Assembly (NCBI GenBank): GCA_934402515.1
Contig: CAKRTZ010000006.1
Span: 1-60,868, forward strand
Length of the DNA: 60,868 bases
Direction of reading: 5' to 3'
From: an uncultured Lachnospiraceae bacterium
GTDB taxonomy: Bacteria; Bacillota; Clostridia; Lachnospirales; Lachnospiraceae
Positions 1-8,330 of the stretch are shown piece after piece. The notes below the pieces were generated by a model. It did no database searches. It was given only the letters and a program-made list of their open reading frames with translations, and was not told the DNA's origin. How positions within the stretch are numbered: the stretch's first letter is position 1; each line of letters begins with the position of its first letter. Made by a program: the position numbers and the translations under genes.

Positions 1-161
1 TCTTTACTGCCATCATTTACAAATAAAATACGGCTGTCCTCACTGATTTTTCCTTTTTGAATCAGATCCTTCAATTCTTTCAGAAATAATTTGGAAGTGA
101 TAGGCAGTACCTGCTCCTCGTTATAGCATGGAATTACCATGTAGAGTTTTGTCTGTTCCAT
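1..161 (-). CDS. Glycosyltransferase family 2, dolichol-phosphate-mannose synthase-like (N-terminal part)
   Basis: Only the first 53 codons are inside the window; the gene continues off the left edge. The protein begins MEQTKLYMVIPCYNEEQVLP and reaches VNDGSK. This is the standard start of GT-A fold family 2 enzymes: the IPCYNE nucleotide-binding strand, then the first acidic motif (ND before GS). The PCYNEE form is typical of the DPM1/GtrB subgroup, which loads a sugar onto polyprenyl phosphate at the membrane, but the part that would show C-terminal membrane helices is not visible. The ATG at 161-159 is preceded by AAAGGAAACGG, a usable ribosome binding site. It lies about 110 bases downstream of pseC on the same strand, with one short repeat element between them, so it is probably the next gene of the polysaccharide operon. 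Confidence 0.85.
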   Translation of the reverse strand, partial: MEQTKLYMVIPCYNEEQVLPITSKLFLKELKDLIQKGKISEDSRILFVNDGSK

Positions 162-182
162 ATCCGTTTCCTTTATTTTTTG

Positions 183-276
183 TAACTATTCAGAGCCATG
201 CAAATTTGCTTTCTGCGAATGCTTGCATGCAAGCAGAATGGCAAATTTATATGGCGAATGCGGTTCTGAATAGTTA
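183..276. repeat. Short inverted-repeat element, copy A
   Basis: A 94 bp element bounded by a perfect 12 bp terminal inverted repeat, TAACTATTCAGA on the left and TCTGAATAGTTA on the right. Its centre holds a second perfect palindrome (TGCTTGCATGCAAGCA). The right end supplies the TAA stop codon of pseC on the minus strand (274-276). Read on the other strand, its ends match copy B (15 bases at one end, 17 at the other) while the cores differ. No transposase is near, so it resembles a MITE or REP-like non-autonomous element. The family name is unknown to me. Confidence 0.8.
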
Positions 277-1470
277 TTTGTTTTTATAATAAGCCACAAT
301 TTTCTGTACTGCGGTGATAACATCTTCCACATCCTGATCCGTCATGGCGTAGTACAGGGGCAGGCTCATCATCTCGCTGTAAAGTTTTTCAGCCTTGGGA
401 CATAGTCCTTTGGGATAGCCCATCTCCTGATAATAGGGCTGGAGATAGATGGGGATATAGTGGACATTACACATAATATTCTCTGCTGCCAGGGCATCAA
501 AGAAGCCTCGTCTGTCAATGCTCAGCTTCTCCGGTTTGATCCGAAGAATATAGAGATGTCTGGTGCTGTCGGAACCCACCAGTTCCTGCTGTACCGTCAG
601 TTCCGGTATCTGGGAAAAGGCTTCATTGTACCGCGCCACAATCTCTTTTCTCCGCTTGCTGAACAGGGGCAGCTTCTCCAGCTGACTGATGAGCAGTGCT
701 GCCTGCATATCGGTCATCCGGTAGTTGTATCCCAGGTCGATCATCTGGTAATACCAGCCGCCTTCTGACTCCTTGGTCATCTGGGCCTGGTCTCTGGTCA
801 TTCCATGGGAACGATATAATAATAATTTTTTATAGTACTCTTCGTTGTCCGTAAGGACGGCTCCGCCCTCTCCCGCTGTCACGGTTTTCACCGGATGGAA
901 GCTGAAGGTGGTCATGTCTGCGATAGAGCCTACAGGGCGCCCCTTGTAAAGCGTTCCGATGGAATGGGCAGCATCCTCAATCACCACCACATTCTGTTTA
1001 TGGCAGGTTTCCATAATGGCATCCAGATCCACCACCTGACCGGTGTAGTCCACTGCCACGACAGCTTTGGTCTTAGGGGTCAAGGCTTTTTCAATCTCTT
1101 TGGGATCAATGTTATAGGTTTCCTCATCAATATCCGCAAAGACAGGCTTTGCCCCACAGTACAAAGCACAGTTGGCGGAAGCCAGGAAGGTAATGGGGGT
1201 GGTAATCACCTCGTCCCCGGCCGATACTCCTGCTGCCATGCAGGCGATATGTAAAGCTGCGGTATCATTGCTGCACACCACCGCATATTTTGCTCCGGTC
1301 AGTTCACAGAGTTTCTGTTCCAGTTCTGTGATCTTGGGGCCACAGGTCAGGTAATCGCTGTGAAGCACATCCACCACTGCCTGCACATCCTTCTCATCCA
1401 GATACTGATGTCCATAATATAATTTTGTTTCTCTTACAGGCTTTCCACCTGCATATGCCGGTTTTTCCAT
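274..1470 (-). CDS. pseC: UDP-4-amino-4,6-dideoxy-N-acetyl-L-altrosamine transaminase (PseC), DegT/DnrJ/EryC1 family
   Basis: PLP-dependent sugar aminotransferase of about 398 residues. In the pseudaminic acid pathway PseC aminates the 4-keto sugar made by PseB, using glutamate as donor. The sequence shows the DegT hallmarks: SNDTAALHIA for phosphate binding, VIEDAAHS with the PLP-contacting Asp, and SFHPVKT with the internal aldimine Lys (Lys195 from the start chosen here), followed by GEGG. A longer reading frame begins 11 codons upstream, but ATG at 1470-1468 follows AAGGAAAG and GAGGAA and gives the usual N-terminus, so I prefer it. It follows pseB on the same strand with about 185 bases between, which hold a hairpin and a repeat element. 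The adjacent PseB makes PseC more likely than other DegT aminotransferases such as VioA or FdtB. The stop codon lies inside repeat copy A. Confidence 0.88.
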   Translation of the reverse strand: MEKPAYAGGKPVRETKLYYGHQYLDEKDVQAVVDVLHSDYLTCGPKITELEQKLCELTGAKYAVVCSNDTAALHIACMAAGVSAGDEVITTPITFLASANCALYCGAKPVFADIDEETYNIDPKEIEKALTPKTKAVVAVDYTGQVVDLDAIMETCHKQNVVVIEDAAHSIGTLYKGRPVGSIADMTTFSFHPVKTVTAGEGGAVLTDNEEYYKKLLLYRSHGMTRDQAQMTKESEGGWYYQMIDLGYNYRMTDMQAALLISQLEKLPLFSKRRKEIVARYNEAFSQIPELTVQQELVGSDSTRHLYILRIKPEKLSIDRRGFFDALAAENIMCNVHYIPIYLQPYYQEMGYPKGLCPKAEKLYSEMMSLPLYYAMTDQDVEDVITAVQKIVAYYKNK

Positions 1471-1507
1471 TTCCTCACACTTTCCTTCTACTCTCTGAAA
1501 CAAAAGT

Positions 1508-1553
1508 TGTCAAGGAAATGGAAATGCAAGCCTGTTGCACCCATTCCTTGACA
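1508..1553 (-). other. Long intergenic hairpin between pseB and pseC
   Basis: TGTCAAGGA at 1508-1516 pairs with TCCTTGACA at 1545-1553. The stem extends inward with one bulged base (AATGG/CCATT) and a further TGCAA/TTGCA step around the loop. It lies just upstream of pseC in the transcript. There is no U-tract directly after it, so it is more likely an RNA stability or processing element, or part of a degenerate repeat, than a strong terminator. Confidence 0.55.
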
Positions 1554-1562
1554 CTATATTTA

Positions 1563-1652
1563 TAACTATTCAGAACCCCCTTCGCAAAACCGCTGTTTCA
1601 CAGCTTTCCTTTTGCTCATGTGGTTACTTTCGCCAATGGCTCTGAATAGTTA
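1563..1652. repeat. Short inverted-repeat element, copy B
   Basis: A 90 bp element with the same perfect 12 bp ends as copy A (TAACTATTCAGA and TCTGAATAGTTA), in the opposite orientation relative to copy A. The core contains a small GCTG/CAGC hairpin and the stretch TTTTGCTCATGTGGTTACT, which recurs with one change in copy C near 26000. It ends four bases short of the pseB stop codon. Together with the hairpin at 1508-1553 it fills the gap between pseB and pseC. Confidence 0.8.
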
Positions 1653-1655
1653 TTT

Positions 1656-2660
1656 TTATTCATGAATCACATCGGTCTTTAACAGGCGTTTCAAATCCTC
1701 CACACTCAGCCATTCGCTGTTATTTCCTGAGCTGTAATAGAAGCCTTCCTCCACCTTTTTGCCGGTAGGTTCCGGTCTGCGGCTGGTGCTCCACACCATC
1801 TGGGGATAGATGATGTAATGCTTGTCATACTCGTAGGTGGTAAAGGAATCCTCTGTGGTTACCATCACCTCGTGAAGTTTCTCACCGGGACGGATTCCCA
1901 CTTCTTTTTTGGTACATCCGGGAAGCATTGCCTCTGCCAGATCCGTAATTTTGAAGGAAGGGATCTTGCTGATAAAGGTCTCCCCGCCTTTCGCCTCTTC
2001 CAAAGCCTTAATTACCAGTTCCACACCCTGTTCCAGGCTGATCCAGAAACGGGTCATGCGGAAATCTGTAATCGGCAGTTCTGTCTTGCCCTGTTCAATG
2101 AGGGATTCAAAGAAGGGAATAACAGAACCACGGCTGCCTGCCACATTGCCGTAGCGCACGATGGAAAAGCAGGTGTCCTTTGCTCCCACATAGGCATTGG
2201 CTGCGATAAAGAGTTTGTCGGATACCAGCTTGGTTCCCCCGTAGAGGTTCACCGGATTTACCGCTTTATCAGTAGACAGTGCCACTACTTTTTTCACGCC
2301 GGTTTTCAGCGCCGCATCAATGACATTCTGGGCACCGTGGATGTTGGTCTTAATGGCCTCATCCGGGTTGTATTCGCAGGCAGGCACCTGTTTCAGAGCT
2401 GCTGCATGGATGACATAGTCCACGTTTTCAAAAGCCCGCTCCATCCGATCACGATCCCTTACATCACCGATGAAGAAACGAAGCTTGTGGTCCGGATCGT
2501 ATTTCCGGAAATCGTTCTCCATATTGAACTGTTTAAACTCGTCACGGGAATAAATGATAATCTTCTTCGGATTGTAATGCTCCAAAGCGTAACGGGTGAA
2601 ACATTTACCGAAAGAACCGGTTCCTCCGGTGATTAATATTGTTTTGTCATCTAAGATCAT
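1656..2660 (-). CDS. pseB: UDP-N-acetylglucosamine 4,6-dehydratase, inverting (PseB)
   Basis: Short-chain dehydrogenase of 334 residues, the normal length for PseB/FlaA1. It carries out the NADP-dependent 4,6-dehydration and 5-epimerisation of UDP-GlcNAc that starts pseudaminic acid or other 2,4-diamino-sugar synthesis. The Rossmann motif TGGTGSFGK starts at residue 11. The catalytic set reads STDKAVNPVNLYGGTK, giving Asp131, Lys132, Tyr140 and Lys144; these match the D-K...Y...K layout known from Helicobacter PseB. The SFGK form separates it from the larger membrane-bound PglF/WbpM class. It is upstream of pseC in the operon. PseH, PseG, PseI and PseF are not in the window; they may follow beyond the left edge or be elsewhere. 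Confidence 0.92.
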   Translation of the reverse strand: MILDDKTILITGGTGSFGKCFTRYALEHYNPKKIIIYSRDEFKQFNMENDFRKYDPDHKLRFFIGDVRDRDRMERAFENVDYVIHAAALKQVPACEYNPDEAIKTNIHGAQNVIDAALKTGVKKVVALSTDKAVNPVNLYGGTKLVSDKLFIAANAYVGAKDTCFSIVRYGNVAGSRGSVIPFFESLIEQGKTELPITDFRMTRFWISLEQGVELVIKALEEAKGGETFISKIPSFKITDLAEAMLPGCTKKEVGIRPGEKLHEVMVTTEDSFTTYEYDKHYIIYPQMVWSTSRRPEPTGKKVEEGFYYSSGNNSEWLSVEDLKRLLKTDVIHE

Positions 2661-2698
2661 GAATTGGTACCATACCTTTCTTGGTTAAATTTTTCGGA

Positions 2699-4288
2699 CT
2701 AGTTCAGTCCCAGCTGCTGCCAGCTTGATGCACCGATGATAGGCAGTGCAAAGTTGGTTGCTGTGGAGCCCGGCTGATCCATATATTTGAAGATTTCATA
2801 ACTAAACTTCGGTGTGCCGTCTGTATTTCTCAGACCACATGCCATTCCCTCTGCGATCTCCGAAGCCGCATCTCTGTCTCTGTGGATGATTACCACATCG
2901 ATGAGGGGCTGTGCTGCCATCAGCTTGTAACCATAGGTCATGGCTGCTGCCTGAATGGTCTCGTTGGTAGCATAGCTTCTGTTTGCAGAAGTAAACAGCA
3001 TCTCAGAGATAATCACAGAACGGAAGGTTCCGTCGGGTGCGATAAACTGGGGTTTCTGCATATAGCTGGTCATCACACTGATATTGGTAGGGATGATCAT
3101 CTTGGTGTTCTCGTTGTTGCTTACCAGGTTCATGGCACGGTAGTTGGAAGGAACACTCCAGAATTTGCAGTTGGTGAGAGGCAGTGCATGGGGATGGAAG
3201 CTTAAGCCCCAGTCAATGTTACCGGTGGTCAGCATTGCTGTGTTGAAGGCATCCAGAACTTTTTTGCCGCCGTACTGATCATGGGTGCCGTCTTCCCAGA
3301 GCCATCTCTGGTCTAAATTAATGTATACATTTGCGGTTGCATTGGCACTCTTAATGGCATTGTAGCACATACGGACTTCCTTTGCATACAATTCAGAAAA
3401 CTCTGTGACAGAACGTCTGCCTGCCCAGTGCCAGGGATTGTTGTTATTTACTTCGTTACCGATGATCCAGCTCTGTATGGTTTCCAGACCGGTTCCTGCG
3501 TAACGCTCCGCCAGGAAATGCATCAGTGCCTGGATTTTCTCTGCGCCGCCCTGTTCTGCGGTGTTGAAGGCATAGCCTTTATATCCGGCCTGTCTTGCCT
3601 GGGGATAATACAGATCCAAGGTTGCAGGATTGTAGGTGTTCTTCACGGCGACAATCAGGTTCGTGCCGGAAAGGGCACATACATTGGCAATAGCATCGTA
3701 CTGTGCCACGGTAACCGGGTTAAAGCTGTATGCCTTGCCGTTGTACACATAATCCAGACCGCCTACATTGTAAAACTGGCTCATATCCAGTTCATATAAA
3801 GTATAGCCACATCCCAGCTCTACCAAATCCGTCCAGTTGCGGGCATCCAGGGTCAGACCCTTCTTGGTGGCTGTGGGATATGCGGCTCCTGCTGCTTTTG
3901 CAGCCGCTTCCGGGTTCGTAATATAAAAATCATTACTTACGGATACATATTTTCCACCGGATAAAACAGCAATCTCAAAACGCGCATAAATTTTGCTGGC
4001 TGCGGTGTCTAAATCCAGTGTGGTAGTCATCTGTACCGTTCCGGCCTTGGGTGCCACTGCACAATAATCGGTGCGGCTGCCGATGGCAGTCTCATAAGGC
4101 TGCAGGGCAAACAGATAATAGTTGCCGTCGTCGCTGGCTGCCACAGTTCCTGCTGCAGTTACCACCACATTGCTGCCTACGATCTGGCAGGTGGCAATGG
4201 TCATGGATGCCGCTGCGTTGGCTGTCATCCCCATAAGCAATGCAAGGAGAAAAGCCAGACAGATGGATAAACTCACTCTTTTCTTCAT
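2699..4288 (-). CDS. Secreted DUF5722 family protein, glycoside-hydrolase-like
   Basis: About 529 residues with an N-terminal signal peptide (MKKRVSLSI, hydrophobic stretch, then ANAAA). After a beta-rich N-terminal part of about 140 residues there is a TIM-barrel-like region with WIIGNEVNNNNPWHW at about residue 275 and VIISEMLFTS at about 425. The Asn-Glu pair and the second Glu look like the acid/base and nucleophile of retaining clan GH-A enzymes. That catalytic reading is inference; the family is, to my knowledge, uncharacterised. ATG at 4288-4286 has AGGAGGG eight bases upstream, which decides against a start 11 codons earlier. A protein like this inside a polysaccharide operon could trim or release the polymer outside the cell. 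It has its own candidate promoter. Confidence 0.82.
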   Translation of the reverse strand: MKKRVSLSICLAFLLALLMGMTANAAASMTIATCQIVGSNVVVTAAGTVAASDDGNYYLFALQPYETAIGSRTDYCAVAPKAGTVQMTTTLDLDTAASKIYARFEIAVLSGGKYVSVSNDFYITNPEAAAKAAGAAYPTATKKGLTLDARNWTDLVELGCGYTLYELDMSQFYNVGGLDYVYNGKAYSFNPVTVAQYDAIANVCALSGTNLIVAVKNTYNPATLDLYYPQARQAGYKGYAFNTAEQGGAEKIQALMHFLAERYAGTGLETIQSWIIGNEVNNNNPWHWAGRRSVTEFSELYAKEVRMCYNAIKSANATANVYINLDQRWLWEDGTHDQYGGKKVLDAFNTAMLTTGNIDWGLSFHPHALPLTNCKFWSVPSNYRAMNLVSNNENTKMIIPTNISVMTSYMQKPQFIAPDGTFRSVIISEMLFTSANRSYATNETIQAAAMTYGYKLMAAQPLIDVVIIHRDRDAASEIAEGMACGLRNTDGTPKFSYEIFKYMDQPGSTATNFALPIIGASSWQQLGLN

Positions 4289-4354
4289 TAAAATAACCCT
4301 CCTGGTTTTTGTGTGTCTCATTCTTTTTCTTTACAGACACACATTCTGTGTATC

Positions 4355-4384
4355 ATTGTACCATACATTTCCGTTTCAGGACAA
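4355..4384 (-). promoter_or_regulatory. Candidate internal sigma-A promoter for the DUF5722 gene
   Basis: On the minus strand, TTGTCC (4384-4379) is separated by 18 bases from TACAAT (4360-4355), with a TGG extended -10. A leader of about 60 bases with a small ACACA/TGTGT hairpin precedes the AGGAGGG ribosome binding site. The -35 is weak; the -10 is good. Confidence 0.5.
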
Positions 4385-4428
4385 TCCTTCCTCTCCAAGC
4401 AATTCTTAAAAATTGCAAAAGGATTTCC

Positions 4429-5460
4429 TTAAGATTCCTTTTTACCATACCGGAGCCTGCGGTAGAAATTCAACATCCGATAGTACAGGAGGAAAAAGAG
4501 AGGGCTCCGCATATGATATCCCACCAGTCTCTTCTGCTCCTCATCATAATGCTTTAAATAATAAGTATTCTGCTGAAATGCCGGGAAATATTCCTTCATC
4601 CCGGCCCTTAACTCCCGCAAAAAAGAAAGCCGCACTTTCGGCGCCCCTACCACATAGGAAAACAGGGTGTTGTAATAATATAGCTCCGTAAAGCGGAACT
4701 CCAGTTCCGGGTGATATCTCTTGTCATAGCCGTAATCCTGGCACTCTTTTAAGAGCTGTAACGCTGTATCCATGCGGTTTCTGCATCGTTCTTCGGTGAT
4801 GGAATGTACCGTGGAATTTTCATGCTGGTAATAATAGTAAAGAGGCTCCTCCACTTTCTCGAAGTGATTAAAATGAAGCATCCAGACAGGGCCGGCACAA
4901 TTGTCTTCATAAAAAGTATTCTCAGGAAACCGCAGATGATATTTCTCGATGATCTCCCGGAGATACACCTTGATTACCATGCTGCCTGACCGCATGAGAA
5001 GACTGGCGTATTTTTTTTCATCAAGGACTCCCGTCTGCTCCAGCGTATTATTCTGTACGATTTTGCCCACCTGCATGCCATGGTGGGAAGTGAGGTTATA
5101 ATCGCATCCCACCACATCAGCACCGGTTTCCTTTGCCTTCTCCAGTAACTTTTCATACATCTGAGGGGCAATCCAGTCATCACTGTCGATAAAGCCCACC
5201 CATTCTCCGGTGGCGTATTCCAGACCGGTATTTCTGGCACCGCCCTGTTTTTTATTTACCTCGTGGCGGATGCTTCGGACTTTGTCCGGGTGTTTCCTTT
5301 CATACTCCTGTAAGATCCGCCAGGAATCGTCGGTGGAGCAGTCATCCACTGCAATGATTTCAAATTCCGGCAGGGTCTGTGCCAGCAGGGATTCCATGCA
5401 ATAGGTGAGTTTTCCCCCACCGGCCATATTGTATACAGGAACGATAATGGATAATAACAT
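4429..5460 (-). CDS. Glycosyltransferase family 2
   Basis: 343 residues. The N-terminal GT-A domain shows LSIIVPVYN at residue 3, AVDDCSTDDS near 38 and the GFIDSDDW metal-binding motif near 90, preceded by GGARNTGL. These are the usual elements of family 2 inverting enzymes that add a sugar to a lipid-linked acceptor on the cytoplasmic face. The C-terminal half is rich in Tyr and Phe and has no clear membrane helix. The start codon directly abuts the stop codon of the ABC transporter gene, so the two are translated together. The donor and acceptor cannot be read from the sequence. Confidence 0.88.
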   Translation of the reverse strand: MLLSIIVPVYNMAGGGKLTYCMESLLAQTLPEFEIIAVDDCSTDDSWRILQEYERKHPDKVRSIRHEVNKKQGGARNTGLEYATGEWVGFIDSDDWIAPQMYEKLLEKAKETGADVVGCDYNLTSHHGMQVGKIVQNNTLEQTGVLDEKKYASLLMRSGSMVIKVYLREIIEKYHLRFPENTFYEDNCAGPVWMLHFNHFEKVEEPLYYYYQHENSTVHSITEERCRNRMDTALQLLKECQDYGYDKRYHPELEFRFTELYYYNTLFSYVVGAPKVRLSFLRELRAGMKEYFPAFQQNTYYLKHYDEEQKRLVGYHMRSPLFFLLYYRMLNFYRRLRYGKKES

Positions 5461-7200
5461 TTATCTCTCTGCCTCAATCTTTCCATTTTCCACACGGTAA
5501 ACGTGGTCACACTTTTCAATGGTCTGCAAACGGTGCGCTATAATGATCAGGGTCTTTTTGCCATGGAGGCTGTTGATGGAATCCATGATTGCCGCCTCGG
5601 TATCGTTATCCAGGGCGGAGGTCGCTTCATCCAATACCAGAACCTCAGGATCATTGTAAAGTGCCCTTGCAATACCGATACGCTGCCGCTGTCCGCCTGA
5701 CAAACGGATTCCCCGCTCACCGATGGTGGTGTCCAGCCCTTCCGGAATGCTCTTAATGTACTCGTCCAGCTGTGCTTCCTTTAATACTTCCCATACCCGT
5801 TTCTCGTCAATCTGGTCATCGGGTACGCCAAAGGCTACATTCCGACGGATGGTGTCATCCAGCATGAAGATCATCTGTGGAATATATCCGATATTTTTCA
5901 GCCAGCCTTTATAATCACTGCGGATATCTGTCCCATCCGCATAGATATGCCCGCCCTGCACATCAAGGAGTCCCAGAAGTACATCAATAATAGTGGATTT
6001 ACCGGCTCCGGAGGGTCCTACCACTCCCACCGAATCTCCCACTTGAATCTCAAATCCTGCATGGTCGAAAATCAGACGATCCGTATTGGGATAGGCATAG
6101 GTGATATCCTCCACGCGAATTTTTTCTTTTACCGGAAGCTTCTGCTGGTCAGGTTTTGCAAATTCTGTTCTCACCGCATCCTCACTGATCTCATCCTGCA
6201 GATTATCACTGACATTCATCAGGAAAGGTTCAAAGTAAGCCATATTGGTCAGCTGATTGTTAATGCGGTTGGCACTGGGGATCAGACGCACTGCCGCCAG
6301 TCCGAACACACCGATGGTGGCAATCATGTTGGTCAGATCCTGTCCCGTTACCAGCATGACCATGAGATATCCGATCATCACAACAATGCACACGGTTTCG
6401 ATCAATAATCTGGGAGTTGCGCTGTACAGGCTGTATTTCTGTACAGCATCCACGTAACCCCTGCCACAGGTCACATACTCATCCACGAAATACTGTTCTT
6501 TCTGGGTAATTTTCACTTCCTTGATTCCTGTAACTGTCTGGGAAATCCATTTAAACAGCTTACTGTAATAATCCTGATTGTCTTTTCCTGCCTTTCTCAT
6601 GGCCGGTTTGATGCACACCATGATGACCAGCAGTGTGAGAATCAGAACCACCGCAATGACAAATGCCATCAGGGGATTCATGACAAAGAGTGTGACACTC
6701 AGCGCCAGGAAAATCAGCACTTCGGAAATCAGCTGTAACACAGCCAGGATCAAAGCATACATGTTGTTCACATCAGAGGTGATGTTTCGCTGGATCACTG
6801 CGGTATCTGCATTTAAGTAAAACTCGTAGTTTCGCTTTAAATAATTGCGCATCATGCGCTCGGAGGTTCTGAACTGATTGGTATAAACAAAGCGGAAGAT
6901 GACCTTTTGCTGCAAAAACAGAAAGCTGTTCTTTAAAATAAAGGCAAGAATCAGCAGGCTCATAACCACCAGTGCGAACTGGGTGGGACTGGTCATATGA
7001 AGCGTCTGATAAATAGCACTGACTGTCTTATTGGTCTCCACGGAATCCGGGGTGATTACCACGGTAATCACCGGAAAAATCAAGGTAATACTGGCGGTCT
7101 CCAGAATGGCCCCGATGAGCATCAGAAATACAATGCCGCCCATGGTGAGCTTCTGTTTTCTGTCCAACAGGACATTTAATTTTCGAAAAATCTGTTTCAT
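5461..7200 (-). CDS. ABC transporter, fused permease and ATPase, PglK/MsbA-like (candidate lipid-linked saccharide flippase)
   Basis: 579 residues. The N-terminal ~330 residues form an ABC-type exporter membrane domain with about six helices. The ATPase domain has Walker A GPSGAGKST, signature LSGGQRQRIGIARAL and Walker B VLVLDEATSALD, with the switch His in IIAHR. The size and the N-terminal layout resemble Campylobacter PglK, which flips undecaprenyl-linked glycans. No Wzx-type flippase was seen in the window, so this protein is the best candidate to move repeat units across the membrane before the EpsG-like polymerase acts. That role is inference from context. Export of another lipid-linked product is possible. 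Confidence 0.88.
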   Translation of the reverse strand: MKQIFRKLNVLLDRKQKLTMGGIVFLMLIGAILETASITLIFPVITVVITPDSVETNKTVSAIYQTLHMTSPTQFALVVMSLLILAFILKNSFLFLQQKVIFRFVYTNQFRTSERMMRNYLKRNYEFYLNADTAVIQRNITSDVNNMYALILAVLQLISEVLIFLALSVTLFVMNPLMAFVIAVVLILTLLVIMVCIKPAMRKAGKDNQDYYSKLFKWISQTVTGIKEVKITQKEQYFVDEYVTCGRGYVDAVQKYSLYSATPRLLIETVCIVVMIGYLMVMLVTGQDLTNMIATIGVFGLAAVRLIPSANRINNQLTNMAYFEPFLMNVSDNLQDEISEDAVRTEFAKPDQQKLPVKEKIRVEDITYAYPNTDRLIFDHAGFEIQVGDSVGVVGPSGAGKSTIIDVLLGLLDVQGGHIYADGTDIRSDYKGWLKNIGYIPQMIFMLDDTIRRNVAFGVPDDQIDEKRVWEVLKEAQLDEYIKSIPEGLDTTIGERGIRLSGGQRQRIGIARALYNDPEVLVLDEATSALDNDTEAAIMDSINSLHGKKTLIIIAHRLQTIEKCDHVYRVENGKIEAER

Positions 7201-7215
7201 GCTAAACCTCTGTTT

Positions 7216-8313
7216 CTATATATACTCGTTCTGGCGATGAATTTCCGGAGCTTCATACTTGTCCAGGAAGTCTCTTCCCAACATCACGTTTTCCTTCGTA
7301 AACTGAATGGCATTGGTTACCGTCAGCACGGAAATCACCTTATCAAAGGTAAGTCCCGGGATGAAATTCATCATTTCCATAGGGAATTTACCGTCTAAGA
7401 CCACGCAGTCCGTAAATAATTTCTCATAATCCAGCACATCCCTGGGATGGGGTTTGATAAAGATCTGGGCATCCTTCCTGTACATCTCCACAATATCCCG
7501 GAAGATTTTTTCCCGGATCTCCAGCGTGCAAAGAGGCTCCGACAAAATCAGTATTTTATGCTCACTGCCATCCTGAATCTGCCGTTTCAATCCATCCATA
7601 TCTTTTAAGAAAGAACGAAGAATCACCTCTTTATCCTGGAGAGTCAGCTGTTCCACAAGCCTGGCCCTGGGTACTTCCTTGTATTTTGCCAGGGGATATT
7701 TCAGCACAGAGGTATCATTGACCTCCATATCCAGACAGTATTTTCCATACCCGTTCTGGATGAAAATCAGATTATGTGCCGCCATCCAGGCCTTGATTTT
7801 AAAGGCACCACGGTTATCATAGCGGGCGGTATCGTAATGCTGGATGCAGTTTAAACCATCCTCCAGCGCATGATAATAAATTTTCTTATAGCTTAAATAG
7901 TAGCCAATGGGATCGGAATCACAGAATACATAGATATCCTGATATTCCTTAAAGTCCACTGGGATGCAGGATTCCTCCAGCTTTCCAAAACGTTTGCAGA
8001 ACCTGATCCTGGCAATCATGTTGCTGACAATATTGCCCCGGTCACGCTTTAAGTCCACAAGTTCCGGAAACTCTTCAAAGCTTTTCTCAGAAAAGGGAAT
8101 GACACGGTTCCAGAAGCCGGTGGCTTCCATCCGCTCCTTCAATCCGGAAAAATCGTTGGACATGGTGCTGAGCAGAATATCAGCCTTATCTGTTACGGCC
8201 ATTTCTTTCTGTTCCCTGTTCCGTGCACATTCCTTCAAATATGCCACATATACATGATAAAAGGTATGGCAGACATAAACTCTGCGGGCATTTTCACTCA
8301 TGAATTTCTCCAT
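7216..8313 (-). CDS. Glycosyltransferase family 52-like (sialyltransferase-like)
   Basis: About 365 residues. Two signatures of the bacterial GT-B sialyltransferase and Kdo-transferase superfamily are visible. One is an acidic-acidic-Gly motif in YYHALEDGLN near residue 155. The other is a His-Pro motif in IFIKPHPRD near residue 295. The N-terminus (VYVCHTFYHVYVAYLK) also matches GT52 proteins, which read 'H.P.H...' nucleotide-sugar loops. GT52 members transfer CMP-activated sugars such as sialic acid. With PseB and PseC in the same operon, a CMP-pseudaminic acid donor is an attractive guess. ATG at 8301 has GGAG at a better distance than ATG at 8313, so the true protein may lack the first four residues. 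Confidence 0.75.
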   Translation of the reverse strand: MEKFMSENARRVYVCHTFYHVYVAYLKECARNREQKEMAVTDKADILLSTMSNDFSGLKERMEATGFWNRVIPFSEKSFEEFPELVDLKRDRGNIVSNMIARIRFCKRFGKLEESCIPVDFKEYQDIYVFCDSDPIGYYLSYKKIYYHALEDGLNCIQHYDTARYDNRGAFKIKAWMAAHNLIFIQNGYGKYCLDMEVNDTSVLKYPLAKYKEVPRARLVEQLTLQDKEVILRSFLKDMDGLKRQIQDGSEHKILILSEPLCTLEIREKIFRDIVEMYRKDAQIFIKPHPRDVLDYEKLFTDCVVLDGKFPMEMMNFIPGLTFDKVISVLTVTNAIQFTKENVMLGRDFLDKYEAPEIHRQNEYI

Positions 8314-8330
8314 TCCGTTATAATCTGTTT

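Noticed and set aside
183..276. Rho-independent terminator after pseC
   Set aside because: The stem is strong but no T-run follows on the minus strand, and the same ends recur elsewhere with different cores, so a repeat element is the better call.
1818..2636. 272-codon plus-strand open frame
   Set aside because: Antisense shadow of pseB; composition rich in His, Cys and Phe as expected from a reversed reading of a coding strand.
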